Of a stretch of 64,000 nucleotides of DNA, positions 25,422 to 33,718 are shown piece by piece. The translations under genes and the position numbers were made by a program. Origin of the DNA: Klenkia taihuensis (GTDB taxonomy: Bacteria; Actinomycetota; Actinomycetes; Mycobacteriales; Geodermatophilaceae); contig NZ_FOMD01000004.1 in assembly GCF_900112525.1 (NCBI RefSeq), positions 186,001-250,000 of the forward strand. The letters are read 5' to 3'. Positions within the stretch are counted from its first letter, which is position 1. The number at the start of each line of letters is the position of its first letter. Below the pieces are notes generated by a model. The model worked only from the letters and a program-made list of their open reading frames with translations, searched no databases and had not been told where the DNA came from.

Positions 25422-25782
25422 CAGCACGACGGCCCCGCACCTGCGCCAGGTACGGGGCCGTCGTCGTGTCCGGGTCCCCGAGACCGGGGTTCCCGGGGTC
25501 ATCGAGGTGCCCAGGACCCCGCCAACGCCGATCTCGACGACGCATTGCGGGGTTCTGGCCCCCTCGGCAGGTGCCCGACAGCACGACGGCCCTGCACCTG
25601 CGTCAAGTGCGGGACCGTCGTCGTGTCCGGGTCCCCGAGACCGGGGTTCCCGGGGTCATCGAGGTGCCCAGGACCGCGCCAACCCCGATCTCGACGACGC
25701 ATTGCGGGGTTCTGGCCCCCTCGGCAGGAGCCCCGGCAGCACGACGGCCCCGCACCTGTGTCAGGTGCGGGGCCGTCGTCGT
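25422..25782. repeat. Two and a partial tandem copies of a 157-158 bp unit, each led by an 18-bp-stem hairpin
   Basis: Unit starts (cagcacgacgg) are at 25422, 25579 and 25737. The first two units are nearly identical over their whole length; the third stops after its hairpin. Hairpin arms are 25426-25443/25447-25464 (17 of 18 paired), 25583-25600/25604-25621 (15 of 18) and 25741-25758/25762-25779 (18 of 18), each with a 3-base loop. They separate the convergent OsmC and 25795 genes and probably act as bidirectional terminators. No coding function is evident inside. Confidence 0.85.
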
Positions 25783-25794
25783 GTCCGGGTGGGC

Positions 25795-26067
25795 TCAGTC
25801 CAGGGCGAGCTCGGCGCAGACGACGCAGGCCGGCGTGCGGCGGGGGTCGGGCCACACCGCGGCGCCGTCCATGCGCGCCACCTCGCGACCGCAGAGGGAG
25901 AACACGATCTCGGCCGGTCCGGGCTCGATGGCGTGCCAGGGGCCGCTGGAGTCGACGATCGGCGTCCCGCTCACGCCGTTCCACAGCACCTGGAGGGCTG
26001 CCTGCCCGCAGGCGAAGGTCTCCTCGCTGATGACCGAGTGCCGGCCGCGGCGCTGTGTCGACGTCAC
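25795..26067 (-). CDS. Small Cys/His-containing hypothetical protein
   Basis: A 90-residue protein if it starts at GTG 26067. It has four cysteines and suitable histidines: SEETFACGQAALQVLWNG, GPWHAIEPG, VFSLCGREVARM and TPACVVCAELALD. The spaced Cys...Cys...CxxC pattern suggests one zinc site, as in small actinobacterial zinc-ribbon-like proteins, but I do not recognise a named family. An upstream start at 26148 would add a low-complexity Cys/Arg leader and is less likely. It ends next to the third repeat hairpin. Confidence 0.6.
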   Translation of the reverse strand: MTSTQRRGRHSVISEETFACGQAALQVLWNGVSGTPIVDSSGPWHAIEPGPAEIVFSLCGREVARMDGAAVWPDPRRTPACVVCAELALD

Positions 26068-26485
26068 GCAGCGACCATGGCAGCCGCACAGCCGGTCACC
26101 AGTGCGACAGTCCGGACTCCGCGTAACGACACAGTCACGATCGGCCATCCCGGCTCAACCAGAACAACCGCACCACCCAGTGGACATCCAGGCGCCGATC
26201 GTCCAGCTACATCTGCCGAAGGCGTCCGCGCCTGCCGATGGGGTGTGGGCAGAACCTGCCTGCGGTGGGCCGGTGGCGGGCAACACGCTGGTTGTCCCAC
26301 CAACCTCATCCGTCACTTCTGGCACAGCTGGACCCGCGATTCGAACCCGCAGTAGCGCTCGGGCGTGGTAGTCGGGCAGACTGTCCCGAGCACCCCGCAC
26401 CACCCGTTCGAGCGACACGCACCGCCATCCCGAGTCAGGTCCGTTGGGGAAGACGAGACCCGTCTTGATCCGATGGAGGTGCACT
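26068..26485. other. 418-bp gap with lower GC, no convincing gene
   Basis: Apart from the ribosome site at its right end, this stretch holds no reading frame with normal codon bias on either strand and is visibly richer in A/T and CA repeats than its surroundings. Around 26330-26350 there is a short TTCGAA motif resembling a tRNA T-loop, but no cloverleaf forms around it. It may contain promoters for both flanking genes or be a decayed remnant. Confidence 0.4.
26475..26479 (+). promoter_or_regulatory. Ribosome binding site deciding the DUF3145 start
   Basis: GGAGG followed by TGCACT and then GTG 26486 gives ideal 6-base spacing and supports the shorter start over the in-frame ATG at 26444. 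Confidence 0.6.
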
Positions 26486-26986
26486 GTGCAACGACGGTCT
26501 ACGCAGGGTGTTGTCTTCGTGCACGCGTGCCCGAAGGCGCTCTGCCAGCACGTCGACTGGGCCCTCGAGCGGGTCATCGGCGCGCCGGTGAGTTTGTCCT
26601 GGGCCGAACAGCCCGCGCAGCACGGTGCCTACCGTGCCGAGGTCGCCTGGACCGGAGCCACCGGCACCGGTGCGAAGCTCGTCGCTGCCCTCAAGGCGTG
26701 GCCGATGCTGCGCTTCGAGGTGACCGAGGAGCCCAGCCAGGGGTCCGACGGCGAGCGCATGATGTACGTCCCCGGCCACGGCGTCTTCCGTGCGCCGATG
26801 TCGGCCAACGGCGACCTGATGGTGTCCGAGCAGCAGCTCCGCCACCTGGCCGCCACGTCCGGCTCCGGGGAGTCCTTCCGGCACGGCCTGGACGCGCTCC
26901 TGGGTGCCGCATGGGACGACGACCTCGAGGTCTACCGCCACGCGGGTGACGGCGCCCCGATCAGCTGGCTGCACCAGGTGGTGTAG
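26486..26986 (+). CDS. DUF3145-family protein
   Basis: A 166-residue protein typical of the actinobacteria-specific DUF3145 family: the diagnostic opening RSTQGVVFVHACPKALCQHV, then DWALERVIGAP, FEVTEEPSQGSDGERMMY, GHGVFRAPMSANGDLMV and GAAWDDDLEVYRHAG. Function is unknown. GTG 26486 sits 6 bases after GGAGG. The gene ends at 26986 and is followed by a strong bidirectional terminator facing the fatty-acid operon. Confidence 0.9.
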   Translation: MQRRSTQGVVFVHACPKALCQHVDWALERVIGAPVSLSWAEQPAQHGAYRAEVAWTGATGTGAKLVAALKAWPMLRFEVTEEPSQGSDGERMMYVPGHGVFRAPMSANGDLMVSEQQLRHLAATSGSGESFRHGLDALLGAAWDDDLEVYRHAGDGAPISWLHQVV

Positions 26987-27044
26987 CGCGTCCTGGACCC
27001 GTCGGCCCCCTGACCCCGGACCGGCGCACCGTCCAGGACGCACC

Positions 27045-27078
27045 GCGGCCCGGCACCCACGGATGGGTGCCGGGCCGC
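27045..27078. terminator. Bidirectional hairpin terminator between DUF3145 and accD
   Basis: GCGGCCCGGCACCCA (27045-27059) and its exact reverse complement (27064-27078) give a 15-bp perfect stem with a CGGA tetraloop. It lies between two convergent genes; on the plus side it is followed by a T/G-rich tail (tgtgctgtg). Confidence 0.8.
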
Positions 27079-27175
27079 TGTGCTGTGCGAGGGGTTCACC
27101 GTTCGGGTTCTACGGCTGCGTCGCAGGGGCCCGGTGTGCGCGCAGCGTGCACCGGGGGGCGACGTGGTCCTTCGT

Positions 27176-28588
27176 TCAGAGCGGGATGTTGCCGTGGGCG
27201 CCGCGGCCCGCGGGTGCGGCGGCCAGGGCGCCGACCAGGCGCTTGCGGGTCTGCGCCGGCTCGACGACCTCGTCGACCACGCCGATCTCCTGGGCCCGCC
27301 CGACGCCGCCGGCGATGCGCTCGTGCTCCTCGGCCAGCTGGGCGTGCAGCGCCTCCCGCTCCCCGGGCTGCGCGGCGGCCAGCTTCTTGCGGTGCAGGAT
27401 GCCGACCGCGGCCTTGGCGCCCATGACGGCGACCTCGGCACCCGGCCAGGCGTAGACCGCGGTGGCCCCCAGCGAGCGGGAGTTCATCGCGATGTAGGCG
27501 CCGCCGTAGGACTTGCGGGTCACCAGGGTCACCCGCGGCACCACGGCCTCGGCGAAGGCGTGCAGCAGCTTGGCGCCGCGGCGCACGACGCCGTCCCACT
27601 CCTGGCCGACGCCGGGCAGGTAGCCGGGGACGTCGACCAGCACCACCAGCGGGACGCCGAACGCGTCGCACATGCGCACGAAGCGGGCGGCCTTCTCCGC
27701 GGACGGGGAGTCCAGGCAGCCGCCCAGCCGCAGCGGGTTGTTGGCGATGACGCCGACGGTGCGGCCGGCCAGCCGGCCCAGTGCGGTGATGACGTTGGGC
27801 GCGTACCGGCTCTGCAGCTCCAGCGGCGCCTCGTCCAGCAGCCCGGCGATCATCGGCTTGACGTCGTAGGCGCGCTGCTTGGCCTCGGGCAGCATCGCCG
27901 ACAGGTCGTGGTCGGCCTCGCCGTCGACGGAGGCGAAGCTGCCCTGCGCAGCCAGCAGGTCCACCGCACGGCGGGCGGTCTCCAGCGCCTCCTGCTCGGA
28001 GTCGGTCACCACGTGCACGACGCCGGAGCGCCGGCCGTGGGTGTCCGGGCCGCCGAGGGCCTCCATGTCGACCTGCTCGCCGGTGACCGATCGGACGACG
28101 TCCGGGCCGGTCACGAAGACGCGGCCCAGCGGGCCCATGACGACCAGGTCGGTCAGCGCCGGCCCGTAGGCGGCGCCGCCGGCGGCCGGGCCCAGGACGA
28201 CGGAGATCTGCGGGATGCGGCCCGACGCGCGGATCATCCCGGCGAACACCTCGCCGACCGCGTGCAGCGCGGTGACGCCCTCGGCCAGCCGGGCGCCGCC
28301 GGAGTGCCAGATGCCGATCACCGGGACGTGCTCGCGCAGCGCGGTGTCGATGGCGTCGACGATGTGCCGGCAGCCGTCCACGCCCATCGCGCCGCCCATG
28401 ATGGTGGCGTCGGTGCAGTAGGCGATGGCCGGTGAGCCCTGCACGGTGCCGCGGGCGGCCATGGCGCCCGAGGTGTCGCGGGCGGCCAGCGGCTGCATGG
28501 TGCCGGGGTCGAAGAACCGGGCCAGCCGGTCCTCGGGGTCACGCGGGTCGGGCTCGGCCAGGGTGGCGGCGGGGCTCACGGTGGTCAC
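27176..28588 (-). CDS. accD: Acyl-CoA carboxylase carboxyltransferase (beta) subunit in the FAS-II operon
   Basis: A 470-residue carboxyltransferase with both crotonase-like halves: the N-lobe MGGAMGVDGCRHIVDAIDTA and WHSGGARLAEG with GPAAGGAAYGPALTD, and the C-lobe VPGYLPGVGQEWDGVVRRGA and YGGAYIAMNSRSLGATAVYAWP. It transfers carboxyl from biotin-BCCP to acetyl/propionyl-CoA, making the extender for FabD. Position after fabF mirrors mycobacterial accD6 after kasA/kasB. No biotin-carrying alpha subunit is in the window. GTG 28588 has GGAG 9 bases upstream, overlapping the end of fabF. Confidence 0.93.
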   Translation of the reverse strand: MTTVSPAATLAEPDPRDPEDRLARFFDPGTMQPLAARDTSGAMAARGTVQGSPAIAYCTDATIMGGAMGVDGCRHIVDAIDTALREHVPVIGIWHSGGARLAEGVTALHAVGEVFAGMIRASGRIPQISVVLGPAAGGAAYGPALTDLVVMGPLGRVFVTGPDVVRSVTGEQVDMEALGGPDTHGRRSGVVHVVTDSEQEALETARRAVDLLAAQGSFASVDGEADHDLSAMLPEAKQRAYDVKPMIAGLLDEAPLELQSRYAPNVITALGRLAGRTVGVIANNPLRLGGCLDSPSAEKAARFVRMCDAFGVPLVVLVDVPGYLPGVGQEWDGVVRRGAKLLHAFAEAVVPRVTLVTRKSYGGAYIAMNSRSLGATAVYAWPGAEVAVMGAKAAVGILHRKKLAAAQPGEREALHAQLAEEHERIAGGVGRAQEIGVVDEVVEPAQTRKRLVGALAAAPAGRGAHGNIPL

Positions 28589-28598
28589 GGGGGTCTCC

Positions 28599-29840
28599 TC
28601 AGGCGGTGGTGAAGACCAGGGCCATGTTGTGGCCGCCGAACCCGAACGAGTCGTTCAGGGCGGCTGTGAACGTGGCCTTGCGCGGGGCGCCGCGCACGAT
28701 GTCGAGCTTCTGGACGGCGGCGGAGTCGTCGAGCTGCTCGATGTTCTGGGTGCCGGGGATGACCTGGTCGCGCAGGGCGAGCAGGCAGAACACCGACTCC
28801 AGCGCACCGGCGGCCCCCAGCAGGTGGCCGCTCTGGCTCTTGGTGGCGGTGACCGCGGCGTGGTCGCCGATCGCCTCGAGGATCGCCGCGGCCTCGGCGA
28901 TGTCGCCGACCGGGGTGGAGGTGGCGTGCGCGTTGACGTGGCCGACGTCGGAGGGGGACAGCCCGGCGTCGCGCAGCGCGGCGCCGATGGCCCGCTGGGC
29001 ACCCTCGCCCTCGGGGTGCGGCGCGACCAGGTCGTAGCCGTCGGAGGTGCCGCCGGCACCGGCGAGCTTGCCGTAGACCTTGGCCCCGCGGGCCCGGGCG
29101 GCGTCGGCGCGCTCGAGCACGAGGGCGGCGGCGCCCTCGGCGAGGACGAAGCCGTCGCGGCCGGCGTCGAAGGGCCGGGAGGCGTGCTCGGGGTCGTCGT
29201 TGCGGGTGCTCATCGCCCGCATGGAGGCGAAGCCGGCCATCGGCAGCGGGTGCACGCAGGCCTCGGCGCCGCCGACGAGGACGACGTCGGCACGGTCCAG
29301 CCGCAGCATGTCCAGGCCCCAGCGGATGGCCTCGGCGCCGGAGGCGCAGGCGCTGACCGGGGCGTGCACGCCGCCGCGGGCGCCGATCGCCAGGCCCACC
29401 GCGGCGGCCGGGCCGTTGGGCATGAGCATGGGGATGGTGAAGGGGGACACGCGCTTGGGGCCCTTGGCCTCGAGGACGTCGTCCTGGTCGAGCAGGGTCA
29501 TGGCGCCGCCGATGCCGGTGCCCATGACCACCGCGACGCGCAGCGAGTCGTAGCCGGCGTCCCCGGCGCCGGAGTCGGCCCAGGCCTCCTCGGCGGCGAC
29601 GACGGCGACCTGCTGGCTGCGGTCGAGCCGGCGGGAGCGGACCCGGTCGATCTTCTCCGAGGGGTCCTGCGCCAGCCGGGCGACCAGCTGGGCGGGGAAG
29701 GGCTCGATCCACTCGTCGGTGATCCGGGTGACCCCGGACTTCCCGGCCAGCAGTGCGTCCCAGGTGGAGGCGACGTCGCCCCCGAGCGGCGTGGTCGCGC
29801 CGAGCCCGGTCACCACGACGTCGGTGTTGTTGAAGTTCAC
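28599..29840 (-). CDS. fabF: Beta-ketoacyl-ACP synthase II
   Basis: A 413-residue condensing enzyme elongating acyl-ACP with malonyl-ACP. The Cys-His-His triad is present: APVSACASGAEAIRWG, VNAHATSTPVGD and TKSQSGHLLGAAGALE, plus the C-terminal SFGFGGHNMALVF. GTG 29840 lies 6 bases after GGAGGAG. In the fourth structural place after fabD, fabH and acpP, as in Streptomyces. Confidence 0.96.
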   Translation of the reverse strand: MNFNNTDVVVTGLGATTPLGGDVASTWDALLAGKSGVTRITDEWIEPFPAQLVARLAQDPSEKIDRVRSRRLDRSQQVAVVAAEEAWADSGAGDAGYDSLRVAVVMGTGIGGAMTLLDQDDVLEAKGPKRVSPFTIPMLMPNGPAAAVGLAIGARGGVHAPVSACASGAEAIRWGLDMLRLDRADVVLVGGAEACVHPLPMAGFASMRAMSTRNDDPEHASRPFDAGRDGFVLAEGAAALVLERADAARARGAKVYGKLAGAGGTSDGYDLVAPHPEGEGAQRAIGAALRDAGLSPSDVGHVNAHATSTPVGDIAEAAAILEAIGDHAAVTATKSQSGHLLGAAGALESVFCLLALRDQVIPGTQNIEQLDDSAAVQKLDIVRGAPRKATFTAALNDSFGFGGHNMALVFTTA

Positions 29841-29914
29841 GGTTGCTCCTCCTGGAACGAAGTGGGTGGAACGGCCCCGTCGCAGGACGTCGTGCCCTGC
29901 GACGGGGGCCAGTG

Positions 29915-30157
29915 CTACTGGTTCTTCTCGATGAAGGAGATGGCGTCGCCGACGGTCTTGATGCCGCCGAGCTCGTCGTCGGGGATCGCGACGCCGAACT
30001 TGTCCTCGACGGCGGTCGCGATCTCGACCATCGACAGCGAGTCGACGTCGAGGTCCTCGGTGAAGGACTTCTCCGGGGTGGCGTCGGCGGGGGCGACCCC
30101 GGCCACCTCCTCCAGGATCTCGGCGAGGCCGGACTGGATCTCGGCGGTGCTGGCCAC
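29915..30157 (-). CDS. acpP: Acyl carrier protein
   Basis: An 80-residue acidic ACP. The phosphopantetheine serine is in DLDVDSLSMVEIATAVEDKF (about Ser40), the helix II sequence that docks the synthases. Length and charge are typical. GTG 30157 follows GGAGG (gaggaggccctc). It carries growing chains between FabD, FabH and FabF encoded around it. Confidence 0.97.
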   Translation of the reverse strand: MASTAEIQSGLAEILEEVAGVAPADATPEKSFTEDLDVDSLSMVEIATAVEDKFGVAIPDDELGGIKTVGDAISFIEKNQ

Positions 30158-30223
30158 GAGGGCCTCCTCTTCTTCGTGCTGGTCAGGGGGTCGTGCAGAC
30201 CGGACGGCGGTGCCGCCCGGGGA

Positions 30224-31204
30224 TCAGGGGAGCCGGACGACCTGTCCGGCGAAGGTGAGCCCGGCGCCGTAGCCGAGCAGCAGGGCGAGGTCGCCGCTCT
30301 TGGCCTCGCCGGACTCCAGCAGCGCGGAGAGGGCGAGCGGGACCGACGCGGACGAGGTGTTGCCGGCCTGGGCGACGTCGCGGGCGATGACGGTCGACTC
30401 GGCCAGGCCCAGCCGCTTGGCCATCAGCTCGATGATCCGCAGGTTGGCCTGGTGCGGGGCGAACACGTCGATGTCGGCGGCGGTCACCCCGGCGCGGTCC
30501 ATGGCCTGCTGCAGGGTCTCGGTGAGCTTGGTGGTGGCCCAGCGGTAGACGGCCTGGCCGGCCATCGTGAGGTTGCCGGCGTCGGGCTGGCCGGGGGCGG
30601 GGATGGCGATGGCGTCCCGCTGGTCGCCGTCGGACCCCCAGACGACGGGGCCGACGCCGGGCTCGTCGCTGGCGCCGAGCACCATCGCCCCGGCGCCGTC
30701 GGCGAAGATCACCGCGGTCGAGCGGTCGGTCATGTCGACGACGTCGGTCAGCTTCTCGACCCCGATGACCAGGGCGTGGCGGGCCGAGCCGGCGCGGATG
30801 GCGTCGGAGGCCGCGGACAGCGCGTAGCAGAAGCCGGCGCAGCCGGCGTTGACGTCGTACCCGCCGGGGCGGGGGATGCCGAGGCGGTGCGCGACCTCGG
30901 GGCCGGCGCCGGGGATCTGCGTGGGCAGGCTGCAGCTGGCCACGACGACCAGGTCGACGTCCTCGGGGGACAGCCCGCTGGCCGCCAGCGCCTTGCCGCC
31001 GGCGGCGACCGACATCTCCACGACGGTCTCGTCGTCGTCGGCCCAGCGGCGCTCGCGGATGCCGACGCGGGTGCGGATCCACTCGTCGTTGGTGTCCATC
31101 GTCTGCGACAGCTCGTCGTTGGTGACCCGGCGGCGGGGCCGGTACTCACCGATGCCCAGGATCCGGGCGCCGGGCGAACCGGCCGGCAACTGGATGGTGC
31201 TCAT
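30224..31204 (-). CDS. fabH: Beta-ketoacyl-ACP synthase III
   Basis: A 326-residue initiating condensing enzyme that joins an acyl-CoA starter to malonyl-ACP. The Cys-His-Asn triad is in DVNAGCAGFCYAL, FAPHQANLRIIE and AQAGNTSSASVPLALS. Length is standard. ATG 31204 overlaps the fabD stop by four bases behind GGAGG, so the two are translationally coupled. Confidence 0.96.
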   Translation of the reverse strand: MSTIQLPAGSPGARILGIGEYRPRRRVTNDELSQTMDTNDEWIRTRVGIRERRWADDDETVVEMSVAAGGKALAASGLSPEDVDLVVVASCSLPTQIPGAGPEVAHRLGIPRPGGYDVNAGCAGFCYALSAASDAIRAGSARHALVIGVEKLTDVVDMTDRSTAVIFADGAGAMVLGASDEPGVGPVVWGSDGDQRDAIAIPAPGQPDAGNLTMAGQAVYRWATTKLTETLQQAMDRAGVTAADIDVFAPHQANLRIIELMAKRLGLAESTVIARDVAQAGNTSSASVPLALSALLESGEAKSGDLALLLGYGAGLTFAGQVVRLP

Positions 31205-32406
31205 GCGGACTCCTCCGGGTAGAGACGGGCCAGCGGGTCACCGGCGTCGACGAGGTCGCCCTCGGCCACCAGCCACTCGGCGAGGACGCCGGCGTACCCG
31301 GCGGCCACCTCGACGGTCTCGCGGCGCCCGGCGATGCTGGCCAGCGGTGTGCCGGCGGCCAGCCGGGTGCCCTCGGCGATCGGGTGCGGGGAGATCGAGC
31401 CGCGGGCGGGGGAGACCACCATCCGCCAGTCCGGGGCCTGCTCGGCCTCGGGGCGGCCGCGCTCGGCGGCGATGAGCTCGCGGGCCCGGTCGAGGTCGGC
31501 GGGGCCGGAGATGGCCAGCACCTCGACGTCGTGGCGGCCCTTCCAGTCGCGCTTGGCCAGACCCGCCAGCGCGCCGGCCGGGGGCAGCTCGATGACCGCG
31601 GTGACGCCGAGCCCGCGCAGGGTGTCCAGGCAGGCGTCGAACCGGACCGGGCTGGTGACCTGGCTGACCAGCCGGTCGAGCACGCCGGCGCCGGTCTCGA
31701 CGGCCGAGCCGTCCTTGTTCGACACCAGCAGCCGGGAGGGCTGGGCGGGCCGGAGGCCGCCGACGAGGCCTTCGAGCTCCTCGCGGGCCGAGGCCATGTA
31801 GTCGGTGTGGAAGGCGCCGGCGACCGACAGCGGCATGACCCGGGCCTTGGCCGGCGGGTCGGCCTTGAGCGCCGCCAGCCCGTCCAGCGACCCCGCGGCC
31901 ACGACCTGGCCGGCGCCGTTGACGTTGGCCGGGGTCAGCCCGTGCCCCTCGATGGCGGCCAGCACCTCGGCCGGGTCGCCGCCCAGGACGGCGGACATGC
32001 CGGTCGGGGTCTGCGCGCAGGCCCGTGCCATCGCCCGGCCGCGGACCGCGGTGAGCGCGATGGCGGCCTCGACCGACAGCACCCCGGCCAGCGCAGCGGC
32101 GGTGAGCTCGCCGACGCTGTGCCCGGCGATGACGACGTCGCGGCCCGTCTGCGGGGTGTGCGCGACCGGGCCGGGCAGACCGCCCAGCTCGCGGGCCACG
32201 AACAGCGACATCGCGACGACCAGCGGCTGGGTGACCGCGGTGTCCTTGATGGCCTCGGCGTCGCCGGTGGTGCCCAGCGTGAGCAGGTCGGCGTCGGCGA
32301 TCGCGCCGGCCCAGCGGAAGAAGGACTCGGCCCCGGGGAGGTCGAGCCAGTCGGTGAGCATCCCGGGTTTCTGGGCCCCCTGGCCGGGGGCGAGGACGGC
32401 GAGCAC
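31201..32406 (-). CDS. fabD: Malonyl-CoA:ACP transacylase with C-terminal biotinyl/lipoyl-like domain
   Basis: A 401-residue protein. Residues 1-320 are FabD: LAPGQGAQKPGM, nucleophile Ser97 in IAGHSVGELTAAAL, Arg122 in ALTAVRGRAMA and His200 in VAGAFHTDYM. Usual FabD length is about 310. Residues about 327-397 form two half-barrel repeats (VVSPARGSISPHPIAEGTRL and AGYAGVLAEWLVAEGDLVDA) like a biotinyl/lipoyl carrier, but the modified-lysine turn is replaced by AGRRETVEV, so no biotin or lipoate site is visible. GTG 32406 is chosen because it starts the conserved LAVLAPGQG strand; a longer start near 32490 overlaps the promoter. Confidence 0.9.
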   Translation of the reverse strand: MLAVLAPGQGAQKPGMLTDWLDLPGAESFFRWAGAIADADLLTLGTTGDAEAIKDTAVTQPLVVAMSLFVARELGGLPGPVAHTPQTGRDVVIAGHSVGELTAAALAGVLSVEAAIALTAVRGRAMARACAQTPTGMSAVLGGDPAEVLAAIEGHGLTPANVNGAGQVVAAGSLDGLAALKADPPAKARVMPLSVAGAFHTDYMASAREELEGLVGGLRPAQPSRLLVSNKDGSAVETGAGVLDRLVSQVTSPVRFDACLDTLRGLGVTAVIELPPAGALAGLAKRDWKGRHDVEVLAISGPADLDRARELIAAERGRPEAEQAPDWRMVVSPARGSISPHPIAEGTRLAAGTPLASIAGRRETVEVAAGYAGVLAEWLVAEGDLVDAGDPLARLYPEESA

Positions 32407-32521
32407 GTGACCACCGTGCCAGTCCGGGTCCGCCGGCGGGCCGTCGTCGGCCACGAAGAACACGGGTGCAGTTCTGGAGGGTTCCCACAAATACGCGACC
32501 GATGGTGCGATCGGCCACAGC
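32407..32521 (-). promoter_or_regulatory. Leader/promoter region of the fabD operon
   Basis: This 115-bp gap separates fasR from fabD. On the minus strand TATTTG (32493-32488) is the only AT-rich -10-like block in it. Next to it, ggagggttcccacaaat contains a short imperfect dyad that could bind the FasR-like activator. No operator consensus can be proven from one site. Confidence 0.35.
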
Positions 32522-33691
32522 TCACGACCAGAGCGAGCGACCGCCGTCCAGGGCCGAGAGCGCCAGCGCCACCTGCAGGGTCCAGGAGCCCCGGGGGTCG
32601 GTGGCCGACAGCCCGGTGAGCTCGGTGGCCCGCTTGAGCCGGTAGCGCACCGTGTTGGGGTGGACGAACAAGGCGCGGGCGCTGGCCTCGAGGTTGCCGC
32701 CGCTGCCCAGGACGGCCCGCACGGTGTCCAGCACGCCGCCGCCGGCGGCCTCCAGCGGCGCGGCCACCCGCTGCGCCAGCGCGGTGCGGGCCAGCGGGTC
32801 GCCGTCCAGGGCGCGCTCGGCGAGCAGGGCGTCGGCGTCCACCGGGCGCGGTGCGCCGGGCCAGGCGACGGCGGCCCGCAGGCCGGCCAGCGCGGCCGCC
32901 GCGGAGTCGCCGGCCTGGGCGAGGGAGTCCACCGCCGGGCCGCGGACGACGGGCCCGGGCCCGAACTCCGCGCTCACCTTCTCGGCCACCGGCCCCAGGT
33001 CGGGCAGCCCGCCCAGGACGACGACCAGCTGGTGGGCGTGCACCCCGACCAGCACGTCGGCGCGCAGCGAGCGGGCGGCGCGGCGGACGGCGGAGTGGTG
33101 GTCGTCGACGTCGGGGGCGGTGTGCCCGACGAGCACCAGCACCGGGGCGGTGGCGGCCCAGCCGAGCGCGGCGGCGCGGCCGGGCAGCTCCTCGGGGCGC
33201 TCGCCGCGGACCAGCGCGTCGACCACGAGGGCCTCGAGCCGGGCGTCCCAGGCGCCGCGGTTCTCGGCGTAGCTGGCGTAGACGTGCGCGGTGGCGAAGG
33301 CGACCTCGCGGCTGTACTTGAGCACCGCCAGCCGCAGCGCCTGCGCCTCGCCGGGCTCGACGACCTGGCCGAGGCGCTCCTCGACGACCTCGACGGTCAC
33401 CTTGATCAGGTCGACGGTCTGCTTGAGCGGGACGGCGCGGACCAGCTCGCGCGGCGCGGCGCCGAACACCTCGCCGGTCAGCCGCGGCGGCCGGCCGGGG
33501 TGGCGGCACCACTCCACGAGCGAGGCGATGCCGGCCTGCGCGACGAGGGTGACCCAGGAGCGCTGGTCGGCCGGCATCGAGCGGAACCAGGGCAGCGAGT
33601 CGTCCATCCGGGCGACCGCCTGGGTGGCCAGCGAGCCCGACGCGCGCTCCAGCCGGCGCAACGTCGCCTCTGACGGGCCTGCCGCACTCAC
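32522..33691 (-). CDS. fasR: PucR/CdaR-type transcriptional activator, FasR ortholog
   Basis: A 389-residue regulator: N-terminal RsbR-like helical domain (about 1-150), a GGDEF-like middle (about 165-290), and the PucR HTH_30 at the C-terminus (TVRAVLGSGGNLEASARALF then VHPNTVRYRLKRATELTG). The same kind of gene, FasR, stands directly upstream of fabD-fabH-acpP-fabF in Streptomyces and activates that operon; the synteny here is complete. GTG 33691 faces a divergent PAP2 gene across a short dyad. Confidence 0.9.
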   Translation of the reverse strand: MSAAGPSEATLRRLERASGSLATQAVARMDDSLPWFRSMPADQRSWVTLVAQAGIASLVEWCRHPGRPPRLTGEVFGAAPRELVRAVPLKQTVDLIKVTVEVVEERLGQVVEPGEAQALRLAVLKYSREVAFATAHVYASYAENRGAWDARLEALVVDALVRGERPEELPGRAAALGWAATAPVLVLVGHTAPDVDDHHSAVRRAARSLRADVLVGVHAHQLVVVLGGLPDLGPVAEKVSAEFGPGPVVRGPAVDSLAQAGDSAAAALAGLRAAVAWPGAPRPVDADALLAERALDGDPLARTALAQRVAAPLEAAGGGVLDTVRAVLGSGGNLEASARALFVHPNTVRYRLKRATELTGLSATDPRGSWTLQVALALSALDGGRSLWS

Positions 33692-33696
33692 CCGTG

Positions 33697-33718
33697 CAGC
33701 CTGTCATGCGGCAGGCTG
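33697..33718. promoter_or_regulatory. Inverted repeat in the fasR/PAP2 divergent promoter
   Basis: CAGCCTG and CAGGCTG are exact 7-bp inverted arms with an 8-base spacer, in the 32 bases between the two divergent starts. It is well placed for a repressor or for FasR autoregulation; ownership is unknown. Confidence 0.35.

Noticed and set aside
25422-25782. Possible CRISPR array because of regularly spaced repeats
   Set aside because: The repeat is the whole 157-bp unit, with no unique spacers, and only two and a partial copies are present; no cas genes are nearby.
26320-26400. Possible tRNA or tRNA-derived attachment site (a TTCGAA T-loop-like motif)
   Set aside because: Acceptor, anticodon and D-arms cannot be paired on either strand.
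32407-32490. Longer fabD start giving 28 extra residues
   Set aside because: The first codon would be TTG inside the only -10-like element; the extra residues are not typical of FabD, and the conserved strand starts at GTG 32406.
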